From Pseudovibrio exalbescens (GTDB lineage: Bacteria; Pseudomonadota; Alphaproteobacteria; Rhizobiales; Stappiaceae): a stretch of 64,000 nt of DNA. The notes under the pieces are model-generated. The model made no database searches and was not told the DNA's origin. It worked only from the letters and a program-made list of their open reading frames with translations. The position numbers were made by a program, and so were the translations under genes. This document shows positions 56,926-64,000 of the stretch, one piece after another; within the stretch, counting starts at the first letter, position 1, and every line of letters begins with the position of its first letter. The stretch lies in contig NZ_JAQZAJ010000001.1 in the NCBI RefSeq assembly GCF_028737195.1, forward strand, positions 682,001-746,000, read 5' to 3'.

Positions 56926-58878
56926 ATGTTCAATAGGGCGAGTCAAGGCTTCCGGCCTGACATAGAAGGCTTGCGAGGCCTTGCTGTTCTTCTTGTAATT
57001 CTTTTTCACTTCAACCTATTGGGCTTACAAGCAGGCTTCATCGGCGTAGATGTTTTTTTTGTCATCTCCGGTTTCCTGATGACACAAATTATACTCAATC
57101 CCAAATTTGAGTGGAACCGCTCAGGTATTCTGTCTTTCTACAGAAAACGTTTTTGGCGCTTAGCTCCATCCTACTATGTGGTGTTACTAGCAATTCTGGG
57201 CCTCATCTATGCATTTCCTTGGCAATTCGATTTTGACAAGTTATCCACTGGACTACTTTACTCTACAATATACGCCTACAATATCGTAGCCCCTTCTGAC
57301 ACTGGGTATTTTGGCACTGAAGCTATCAATAATCCGATACTACACCTCTGGTCTCTAGGAGTGGAAGTTCAATTCTACCTAGTATGGCCAATTGTACTTC
57401 TGCTAATAAAAGGTAAAAGCTATAGGACAAAAATTATATCTCTTGTAGCAATTACTGTAATATCACTTATCTTGTCACAGGTTCTGGTTATTAAGGATCC
57501 TGAAGTTGCTTATTTTTTATTATTTAGTCGTCTGTGGCAGTTTTGTTTCGGTGCTTTGGCCGCACTTTTAATTACCAAAGAAGGCCTCCGGTTTCCAAAA
57601 CGAACCAAAACGCTTGTGCAAACAATCTCTTTGACATTCATAGTAGGTTCTGCATGGATCGCGCCTAAAACGGAATGGCCTAGCATATATGCTACGATAC
57701 CGACCATCGCCACTGCAACAATAATTATATTCGGAAGTAGCCAAGCTACCAATTCAGCCTCTGCCCTCTCCCTACCTCCATTACGTTGGCTTGGCAAAAT
57801 TTCATACAGCCTGTACCTCATACACTGGCCTATGGTTGTTTTAGGAAACGCAACCTTCGAGACCTACAACGAGAATACAGCAATCAGGATCGGCTTTGTT
57901 GTAGCCTCCCTGTTCGTTTCTGTTTTACTATTCCATCTTATAGAAAAACGAATGCGGGCATTAGGGCTTCGTGAAACGAAATTAGGTTTCTTGGCAGCTC
58001 CAGCTTGCGCTGCAACTATAGTTATCTCTGGGGCTGTGGTCCTGAAGTACGAGCAGCTAAACTCAGCAATTCTAAATGACAAATTTGTAGAGCTTAAACG
58101 GCTCGAGTCTGCTTATTACGAAGTCCGTCAGAATTCTTGCCATAACGGCGACAGAAAACCGTGCCTATTTGGCGATATTGAATCTGATAAAACGGTTTTA
58201 GTTTGGGGAGATTCTCATGCTCGGCATTTACTTTATGGTTTGAATCAAAAATTCAAATCTGAACGGATAAAAGGTGTACTTTTTGAAAGCCCTGCCTGCG
58301 CACCTCTTATTGGAACCACGCGCACTGGTAGTGCTATGGATTCTAGAACCTGCAGCGCAAACAACACGAGCGCATTTGACTATGTTAAGTCAAAAAAAGA
58401 CATCTATCTGATTGTTCTCGCTGCAAGGTGGTCTTTATACAGTAGCAACAATGGTCTTCTATATGACGACAAAAACAAACGTGAAGTTCCGAATTTTCTA
58501 GCAGCATTGCAAGATACTATAACCGACCTGAACAGCTTTGGGCATAAGGTGCTTTTTGTGACACAAGCACCACAATTCCCATCCTCAAAAGAACACAAAA
58601 AATGTAAACTGGCCTACATTGTTTCGAAGAATGATCTTGAACCGAGCCAATGCCAAATATCTGCTCAGAGTATCAAAAAACAGCTCAGTCTAGATCATAT
58701 AATCTCAGAAGAATTTATTGATTCTAGAAACAATAAAATTCTTGATTTGAAAGATGCTTTCTGTTCTGGCAGCAAATGCTTTGCTATCCATGAGGGAACC
58801 CCTCTGTATCACGATTATAATCACCTAAACACTGTAGGTTCGGAATATGCAGCAGAAAAGCTATTTTCTGGAATCTGA
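56926..58878 (+). CDS. Acyltransferase 3 (OafA/YrhL-type) with C-terminal SGNH domain
   Basis: 650 residues. The N-terminal half (about 10-375) is an acyltransferase-3 membrane domain of about ten helices, opening with DIEGLRGLAVL and VILFHF (catalytic His region). The C-terminal half is a periplasmic SGNH hydrolase-like domain with VWGDSHARHLL near residue 430 and the DYNHLN Asp/His block at the end. Such proteins O-acetylate lipopolysaccharide or other surface glycans. The composition is markedly AT-rich: 57421-57480 has 17 G/C of 60, while a line such as 51421-51480 has 38. This suggests horizontal acquisition. The start codon is uncertain (GTG at 56917 or ATG at 56926, neither with a ribosome-binding site). 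Confidence 0.9.
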   Translation: MFNRASQGFRPDIEGLRGLAVLLVILFHFNLLGLQAGFIGVDVFFVISGFLMTQIILNPKFEWNRSGILSFYRKRFWRLAPSYYVVLLAILGLIYAFPWQFDFDKLSTGLLYSTIYAYNIVAPSDTGYFGTEAINNPILHLWSLGVEVQFYLVWPIVLLLIKGKSYRTKIISLVAITVISLILSQVLVIKDPEVAYFLLFSRLWQFCFGALAALLITKEGLRFPKRTKTLVQTISLTFIVGSAWIAPKTEWPSIYATIPTIATATIIIFGSSQATNSASALSLPPLRWLGKISYSLYLIHWPMVVLGNATFETYNENTAIRIGFVVASLFVSVLLFHLIEKRMRALGLRETKLGFLAAPACAATIVISGAVVLKYEQLNSAILNDKFVELKRLESAYYEVRQNSCHNGDRKPCLFGDIESDKTVLVWGDSHARHLLYGLNQKFKSERIKGVLFESPACAPLIGTTRTGSAMDSRTCSANNTSAFDYVKSKKDIYLIVLAARWSLYSSNNGLLYDDKNKREVPNFLAALQDTITDLNSFGHKVLFVTQAPQFPSSKEHKKCKLAYIVSKNDLEPSQCQISAQSIKKQLSLDHIISEEFIDSRNNKILDLKDAFCSGSKCFAIHEGTPLYHDYNHLNTVGSEYAAEKLFSGI

Positions 58879-59298
58879 AGGTTATCAAAATGATCTTACA
58901 GTTAAAACCATTGGCATGGCTTGAACCAGTTACCAAAGAAACGCTGGCGTATCATCTAAACTAAGCGCTTAGGCTCAGAAGGTGAACTCATACCGGATCA
59001 CGCCATTATTGTTATCTCCTATAATAAATTAAGTTTCGCATATGTTTGTATTGCACCAAGAAAGCAACTTTATTTAGAAAAAGACACAAGACTTTTGTGC
59101 AGAGGCATTTTCTCTAGGCCAAAAGCGATGAGAAAAGGTTGCTATATGCTACATCCACAACCCGCAGGACTAGTAGAGGGCCTGCTCCACAAAGGCTTGC
59201 TTACAACTACAAACCCCTTCAAGCTGCTCCTAGCAGCAAGAAAGCCGGAGAGAGGTTCACTCTATCCGGCTTTCTGGTCTTTCACAATCGAGCGACGC
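58879..59298. other. Gap between the acyltransferase gene and nadE
   Basis: 420 bp with no supported gene. The left part is still AT-rich; the right end holds the terminator of nadE. A 24-codon frame at 58890 with AAGG upstream has no recognisable product. Confidence 0.5.
59239..59275 (-). terminator. Terminator of nadE
   Basis: AGAAAGCCGGA (59239-59249) pairs perfectly with TCCGGCTTTCT (59265-59275) around a 15-nt loop, 24 bp after the nadE stop, with T residues in the distal arm. Confidence 0.85.
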
Positions 59299-60969
59299 TC
59301 AGCGGGAGCGGTCGCGGAACCTGTTGGTGATTGGATAGCGGCGATCACGTCCGAAGTTCTTCTGGGTGATCTTCACACCCGGCGCGGCCTGACGGCGCTT
59401 GTACTCGGCAATATATAGCAGGTTCTCGATACGGTGGATGACCTCCACTTCATGGCCGCGCTGCGCGATGGCATCAACGGACATTTCCTCTTCCACGAGG
59501 CAATGCAGAATGTCATCGAGAACATCATATTCAGGCAGGCTGTCCTGATCCGTCTGGTTTTCACGCAGCTCCGCCGTTGGTGCTTTCGTGATGATGTTGC
59601 GCGGGATCACCTCGCCTTCAGGCCCCAAACAGCCGCTAGGGCGATTGTTGTTGCGCCAGTCAGAGAGCCGGTAGACCTCGGTCTTGTAAAGGTCTTTGAT
59701 CGGGTTGAAGCCGCCGTTCATATCACCGTAGAGCGTGGCATACCCCACCGACATCTCGGATTTGTTGCCTGTGGTGACCACCATGGAGCCAAATTTGTTG
59801 GAGATCGCCATGAGGATCGTGCCACGAGCGCGAGACTGAAGGTTTTCCTCTGTAATGCCCGGCTCGGAGCCTGCAAACATCTCGGCCAGCGCAGAGTGGA
59901 AGCCTTCAACCGGCTCTGCAATCGGCACGATATCGTAGCGCACACGCAGAGCATTGGCGCAGTTCTTGGCGTCGACGAGGCTTTCCTCGGATGTATACCG
60001 ATACGGCAGCATCACACAGTGCACCCGCTCCGCGCCAAGCGCATCCACCGCCATGGCCGCACAGATCGCGCTGTCAATCCCGCCGGAAAGGCCGAGCACC
60101 ACGCCCTTGAAGCCATTCTTGTTCACGTAGTCGCGCAGCCCCATGACACAGGCCTTCCAGTCGGCCTCGTCGTTTTCTGGCAGGCGCGTCATCTCGGAAC
60201 CTTCAAGCCGCCATGAACCGTCATCCTGCTTGGTGCAGTCCACATAGGCGATGCCGGCTTCCAACTGAGGCATTTGCAGCGCCAGAACACGGTCTGAGTT
60301 CAGCGCAAACGAGGCGCCATCAAACACCACCTCGTCCTGCCCGCCAAGCTGGTTGCAGTAAACAAGCGGCAGCTCGGTTTCAACAACCCGTTGGATCATG
60401 ATCTGCAGGCGGCGTTCTGCCTTGCCTCGGTCGTAGGGAGACCCATTGGGGACCAGAAGCATCTCAGCGCCTGTCTCTGCAAGGCACTCGGTTACCTCGT
60501 CGGTCCAGGCGTCCTCACAGATCGGCACGCCAATGCGCACACCGCGGAAATTGATTGGCCCCGGCAAGGGTCCGGAATCAAAAACCCGCTTTTCATCGAA
60601 GACGCCATAGTTTGGCAGATCCACCTTGAAGCGCAGCGCTTCCACCTTGCCGCCATCAAGATAGGCCACGGCGTTGTAAAGCTTGTGATCCTGCGTCCAT
60701 GGCACGCCAATCAGCATGGCCGGGCCACCTTCTGCGGTGTCAGCGGCAAGCTCTTCCGCAGCGGCGCGGCAGGCTTTCATGAAGGCAGGCTTCAACACCA
60801 GATCTTCTGGCGGGTAACCGGAGATGAACAGTTCGGAGAACAACACCAGATCGGCGTTTTGTGCAGCAGCGTCTTTATAGCATTTGCGCGCCAGTTCGAT
60901 GTTTCCGGCGATATCACCCAAACGTGGGTTGGCCTGAACGACGGCAATGCGAAATCTATCTGAAATCAT
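59299..60969 (-). CDS. nadE: Glutamine-dependent NAD+ synthetase
   Basis: 556 residues. The N-terminal nitrilase-like glutaminase has the triad Glu46 (SELFISGYPPEDL), Lys115 (RFKVDLPNYG) and Cys151 (PICEDAW). The C-terminal NAD synthetase domain has the P-loop GLSGGIDSAICA (about residue 292). It amidates nicotinic acid adenine dinucleotide to NAD using glutamine. Length and domain order match the two-domain family. The ATG at 60969 has no clear ribosome-binding site. Confidence 0.96.
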   Translation of the reverse strand: MISDRFRIAVVQANPRLGDIAGNIELARKCYKDAAAQNADLVLFSELFISGYPPEDLVLKPAFMKACRAAAEELAADTAEGGPAMLIGVPWTQDHKLYNAVAYLDGGKVEALRFKVDLPNYGVFDEKRVFDSGPLPGPINFRGVRIGVPICEDAWTDEVTECLAETGAEMLLVPNGSPYDRGKAERRLQIMIQRVVETELPLVYCNQLGGQDEVVFDGASFALNSDRVLALQMPQLEAGIAYVDCTKQDDGSWRLEGSEMTRLPENDEADWKACVMGLRDYVNKNGFKGVVLGLSGGIDSAICAAMAVDALGAERVHCVMLPYRYTSEESLVDAKNCANALRVRYDIVPIAEPVEGFHSALAEMFAGSEPGITEENLQSRARGTILMAISNKFGSMVVTTGNKSEMSVGYATLYGDMNGGFNPIKDLYKTEVYRLSDWRNNNRPSGCLGPEGEVIPRNIITKAPTAELRENQTDQDSLPEYDVLDDILHCLVEEEMSVDAIAQRGHEVEVIHRIENLLYIAEYKRRQAAPGVKITQKNFGRDRRYPITNRFRDRSR

Positions 60970-61075
60970 GGGGATGCTAGATCTTAGCCTCGTGTCAAAT
61001 CATATCCCCTGTGTAACGGGTCGAGGCCTGAGAGACAATCAAATAAGAACAGGAAGTGCATCCCCTGCGCACCGT

Positions 61076-61702
61076 CTATTTGCCACGCCGAAATGGCACC
61101 TTCTCTTGCGGCGCTTTGACAAGCCGCTCATGTACGCCTTTGTCGCTTTTGGATTTCATCTCCTCGGCAACAGCTTTCAACGGGTGATCAGGCGAGGCCG
61201 GATCGAGATTCTTCTGGCGCTCCTCCTCCAGCTTTTGCAAATGCTGGTTCAAGTTGGAGCGTATGGCGCTTTCCTTCAAGTTTGGCTTCTTGCGGATGTA
61301 GTGGCCTTCCATGATCGCAATCATGCGGTCTTGCAGGACGGCTGGCGACAAGGGCTTTGACAGGAACAAGTTGACCCCGGCCCGCATCGCCTGAATGACC
61401 ACAGACCGGCGCGCATCGGCGCTGATCACGATCACGGGTGTCTGGGCAATGTCTGGATCTGAGTCTTCACGCAGGATGCGCAGGAAATCCTCGCCATCCA
61501 GCGGGCGCATGACCCACTCGCACAGGATAATGTCCGGTCTGCGGTCAATCGCGATGGCGATCGCATCCGCCCCGTCCTGCGCTTCGTAAATGTTGCGAAC
61601 GCCGAACCCTGCCACCATGGTTCGAAGCAAGCTTCGCATGTAGTTGTTACCCTCAGCAATCAGAACAGAGTAATTGCTCAAGGCAGCTTTCTTGTGCCGC
61701 AC
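61076..61702 (-). CDS. Receiver-domain protein with degenerate phosphoacceptor
   Basis: 208 residues: a receiver domain (about 11-135) with a basic and acidic helical tail of about 70 residues and no recognisable output domain. The acidic pair expected at the first strand is Glu17-Gly18, and the phosphoacceptor position is Glu62 (ILCEWVMRPLDG) instead of Asp; Ser94 and Lys116 are in place. It may therefore act without phosphorylation, perhaps as a constitutively active-like or a scaffold form. The GTG start at 61702 has GGGAG 8 nt upstream. It lies between nadE and the DAHP synthase gene, same strand. Confidence 0.85.
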   Translation of the reverse strand: MRHKKAALSNYSVLIAEGNNYMRSLLRTMVAGFGVRNIYEAQDGADAIAIAIDRRPDIILCEWVMRPLDGEDFLRILREDSDPDIAQTPVIVISADARRSVVIQAMRAGVNLFLSKPLSPAVLQDRMIAIMEGHYIRKKPNLKESAIRSNLNQHLQKLEEERQKNLDPASPDHPLKAVAEEMKSKSDKGVHERLVKAPQEKVPFRRGK

Positions 61703-61743
61703 GCCACGTCTCCCGGCAACCTGTTAACTGCACTCTACATAAG

Positions 61744-61771
61744 GTAAAGGGCCACTGGTTAGCGGCCCTTT
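61744..61771 (-). terminator. Hairpin after the DAHP synthase gene
   Basis: TAAAGGGCC (61744-61752) and GGCCCTTTA (61763-61771) form a 9-bp stem. The minus-strand RNA continues with CCTTATG, so the T-run is short. Confidence 0.65.
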
Positions 61772-61808
61772 AACACAACTTAAAATTTTCTGAAAAATAA
61801 AAGTCAGC

Positions 61809-63173
61809 CTATTGAGCTGCTTCCTTTTCAGCCTCTTTGCGCAGGTTTTCCGCAATTCTGAAGGCCAGTTCGATAGACTGGTCTGCATTCAACCGTGGGT
61901 CGCAATGGGTATGGTAGCGGTCCCCAAGGTCCTCAGCGGAGAGCTGATGTGCACCACCGGTACATTCAGTCACATTGCGTCCGGTCATTTCCACATGAAC
62001 GCCACCGGCGTGAGAGCCTTCAGCGCGGTGTACAGCGAAGAATGCATCGACTTCCTGCATCACGCGCTCAAACGGACGGGTCTTGTAGCCGTTGGCTGTA
62101 ACCGTGTTGCCGTGCATCGGGTCACAGGACCAGACAACCTTGCGGCCTTCACGTTCCACGGCACGAATGAGCTGTGGCAGATGGTCGAACACCTTGTCCG
62201 CGCCGAAACGGGCGATCAGGGTCAAGCGGCCCGGTTCGTTCTCCGGGTTCAACAGGTCGATCAGTTCCAACAGGCCATCCGGAGACAGGGATGGGCCACA
62301 CTTGAGACCAATCGGGTTCTTCACACCACGAGCAAACTCAATGTGTGCGTGATCAGGCTGACGGGTACGGTCCCCAATCCAGATCATGTGGCCAGAGGTG
62401 GCGTAATGCTCACCAGTGGTGGAATCCACACGGGTCAGCGCCTCTTCATAGCCCAGAAGAAGCCCTTCATGGCTGGTGAAGAAATCCGTAGACCGCAACT
62501 GAGGGGCGCTGTCCGGGTCGATGCCGCACGCACGCATAAACTCAAGTGCTTCGGAAATGCGATCCGCCAGTTCCTGATAGCTCTGACCCTGCGGGCTGTC
62601 CTTGACGAAGCCCAGCATCCACTGATGCACATGATCCAGATTTGCAAAACCGCCCTGCGCGAAAGCACGCAGCAGGTTCAGCGTCGCAGCGGACTGGCGG
62701 TAGGCCATCAGCTGACGATGTGGATCTGGCGTACGCGATTCCGGCGTAAACGCGATGTCGTTGACATTGTCCCCGCGGTAGCTCGGCAGCTCCACGCCGT
62801 CCTTCGTTTCGAAGTCGGACGAGCGCGGCTTGGCGAACTGGCCTGCAATACGGCCAACCTTCACAACCGGCCGTTTCGCTCCATAGGTCAATACGACGGA
62901 CATCTGCAGGAAGACACGGAAAAAGTCGCGGATGTGATCGGGATGATGCTCCGCAAAGCTCTCCGCACAATCACCACCTTGCAAGAGGAAACCACGCCCC
63001 TCGGCAACATCAGCGAGCTGCGCTTTCAACTTGCGCGCCTCACCTGCAAACACGAGCGGCGGATAAGATGCAAGGCGACGCTCGACGTCGGCCAGTGCTT
63101 CCTTATCTGGATAGTCCGGCATCTGCACGATCGGTTTTGATCGCCAGGAATCCGGTGTCCAATTTTCCGCCAT
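61809..63173 (-). CDS. 3-deoxy-7-phosphoheptulonate synthase, class II
   Basis: 454 residues of the class II (plant/AroG-II type) DAHP synthase family, which condenses phosphoenolpyruvate and erythrose 4-phosphate as the first step of the shikimate pathway. Diagnostic segments are [56 protein letters not shown] and [12 protein letters not shown] with metal-binding His/Cys residues. The ATG at 63173 has GGAG 8 nt upstream; a frame open seven codons further is less likely. A hairpin-prone leader lies upstream. Confidence 0.96.
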   Translation of the reverse strand: MAENWTPDSWRSKPIVQMPDYPDKEALADVERRLASYPPLVFAGEARKLKAQLADVAEGRGFLLQGGDCAESFAEHHPDHIRDFFRVFLQMSVVLTYGAKRPVVKVGRIAGQFAKPRSSDFETKDGVELPSYRGDNVNDIAFTPESRTPDPHRQLMAYRQSAATLNLLRAFAQGGFANLDHVHQWMLGFVKDSPQGQSYQELADRISEALEFMRACGIDPDSAPQLRSTDFFTSHEGLLLGYEEALTRVDSTTGEHYATSGHMIWIGDRTRQPDHAHIEFARGVKNPIGLKCGPSLSPDGLLELIDLLNPENEPGRLTLIARFGADKVFDHLPQLIRAVEREGRKVVWSCDPMHGNTVTANGYKTRPFERVMQEVDAFFAVHRAEGSHAGGVHVEMTGRNVTECTGGAHQLSAEDLGDRYHTHCDPRLNADQSIELAFRIAENLRKEAEKEAAQ

Positions 63174-63540
63174 TTTATAAACTCCAACAGTCATTGGCTT
63201 GGGGTCCCTCCTTCAAGAAACTGGGAAACCCCGACAAAATAAGTTTCGTATCGAACTCTAAGAGCAAATACGGGGTAGGCTTATACACGGCCATAGCGGC
63301 AGATGCCAGAGCCCAAACCCGCCAGATTCTGCGCTTGTTGTGAGCTTAGCTCAACAAAGCCAACCCAAGCGGAAGTTTGTTGCATGGCTTTTGGCCAAAA
63401 TAGCATAGAACCGCGGTTTTGGAGAGGCGTGCGAAAGCATGTTTCAAACTCAGGCAGATTTTTTGTATGCACAGGCAGGATCTGCGTGTCCCCACCGTCA
63501 ATTCCTGAGTCAGTGCAAGCCTTTAGCCGCCATGGTTCAT
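63174..63540. promoter_or_regulatory. Leader and gap upstream of the DAHP synthase gene
   Basis: 367 bp with no supported gene. A stem of GGGGT..CC against GG..ACCCC lies at about 63199-63227 in the DAHP synthase leader. A perfect 12-bp palindrome TTTTGGCCAAAA is at 63390-63401. Confidence 0.4.
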
Positions 63541-64000
63541 CTATCGATTCAAATGCCGGGCACCGAACTCCTGCAAAAGAGAATCAATTCGGCTCTCCAA
63601 GCCCGTTGAGATCGTTACGGCACGTGGGTAGATCTTGTCCCCCCGGTCGTTGAGAACCGGCACCCGGCCCCAGCCGTCTGTGGTTTCAAAGAAGTGGCGC
63701 ACGCCCGCCTCTCCCCACAGCCGGTCGAAACCCGCCAGCACGCAGTCCAGATAGCTCAGCAGGATCGGATAGTCGTCATTGCCCCAGAAATAGTGCTGGT
63801 CCTTGATGGCATACATGAAGGTGTCTTCAGGCACGTGGGCGCTGGCATCTGGCGCAAAGCTGCCCTCCTCCAGCGTGTTGCGGTCATAGTGCCATTCACG
63901 GTCGTCCAGCCATGGCAGGTTGTCTTTCCGGTCCAGCACCATCACGCCGCGGATGTGCGCACCTTGCTTGCGGCGCACGCCCAGCGCACACACACCGGCC
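63541..64000 (-). CDS. Unrecognised protein, C-terminal part only
   Basis: At least 153 codons are open from the right edge of the window to the TAG at 63541. An in-frame GTG at 63993 exists, but the frame continues beyond 64000 (codons for Ala-Gly precede it), so the true start is probably outside. The visible protein is soluble and hydrophilic, with phrases LPWLDDREWHYDR, LSYLDCVLAGF, FETTDGWGRVPVLNDRG and IYPRAV. The latter resembles the end of some gamma-glutamylcyclotransferase-like proteins, but I am not confident. No catalytic motif can be stated. Confidence 0.6.
   Translation of the reverse strand, partial: AGVCALGVRRKQGAHIRGVMVLDRKDNLPWLDDREWHYDRNTLEEGSFAPDASAHVPEDTFMYAIKDQHYFWGNDDYPILLSYLDCVLAGFDRLWGEAGVRHFFETTDGWGRVPVLNDRGDKIYPRAVTISTGLESRIDSLLQEFGARHLNR

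Noticed and set aside
58890-58964. 24-codon frame after the acyltransferase gene with AAGG upstream
   Set aside because: Very short, no signal-like or conserved feature; chance ORF in AT-rich DNA is as likely.
59095-59418. 107-codon frame overlapping the 3' end of nadE
   Set aside because: It overlaps nadE and its terminator antisense, and the translation resembles no family.
61812-63140. 442-codon plus-strand frame opposite the DAHP synthase gene
   Set aside because: Antisense to a fully conserved enzyme, with no recognisable domain or ribosome-binding site.

Overview
This is a stretch of bacterial chromosome, most likely from an alphaproteobacterium of the order Hyphomicrobiales (Rhizobiales), possibly a marine Stappiaceae/Pseudovibrio-type organism. 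That placement is inferred from gene order and protein style: cvpA-purF-SDR, ppx-rlmE, psd-pssA, cimA/cysS, a class II DAHP synthase, DUF2865 and NnrU proteins, and a GltX set in the glutamate/tRNA-Gln context. Most of the window is moderately GC-rich and densely coding. There are no rRNA genes, insertion sequences, CRISPR arrays or phage genes.

Left part (1-26 kb), mainly housekeeping. Purine synthesis is represented by purF (with cvpA), guaA and guaB. An outer-membrane-assembly/ribosome-GTPase operon (yfgM-like, bamB-like, der) resembles the enterobacterial arrangement. RNA modification genes include an RsmB-family methyltransferase and rlmE, which overlaps ppx/gppA. Small regulators are a PilZ protein, a DksA/TraR-type zinc finger and a MarR protein. 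At 23.5-25.9 kb lies the most unusual group: a class I glutamine amidotransferase, an amidoligase of the glutamine-synthetase-like fold, and a DM13 protein on the opposite strand between them.

Middle (26-41 kb), accessory and envelope functions. Two identical tRNA-Gln(CTG) genes are followed by two unrecognised small proteins. An RND efflux pump with its periplasmic adaptor reads leftward. Next come an L,D-transpeptidase, a PuuE-type allantoinase, and a second RND pump/adaptor operon headed by a PadR repressor gene. The padR promoter carries two near-identical operator-like sequences, one in the -35/-10 spacer and one at the start-site region.

Right part (40-64 kb). Phosphatidylserine synthase and decarboxylase form the phosphatidylethanolamine pathway. 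They are followed by an ATM1-type ABC exporter, a LysM protein, a LOG-family enzyme, RarD, citramalate synthase, cysteinyl-tRNA synthetase, a large YcbB-like L,D-transpeptidase, CreA, a DUF2865 protein and a glutamyl-tRNA synthetase. A conspicuously AT-rich acyltransferase-SGNH gene (56.9-58.9 kb) with AT-rich flanks looks horizontally acquired. Glutamine-dependent NAD synthetase, a receiver-like protein lacking the canonical phosphoacceptor Asp, class II DAHP synthase and a gene cut by the window end complete the window.

Items I would look at first are the amidoligase cluster, a 31-codon signal-peptide-like ORF whose ribosome-binding site is sealed in a long perfect hairpin, the PadR operator layout, the degenerate receiver protein, and the structured non-coding region downstream of guaB.
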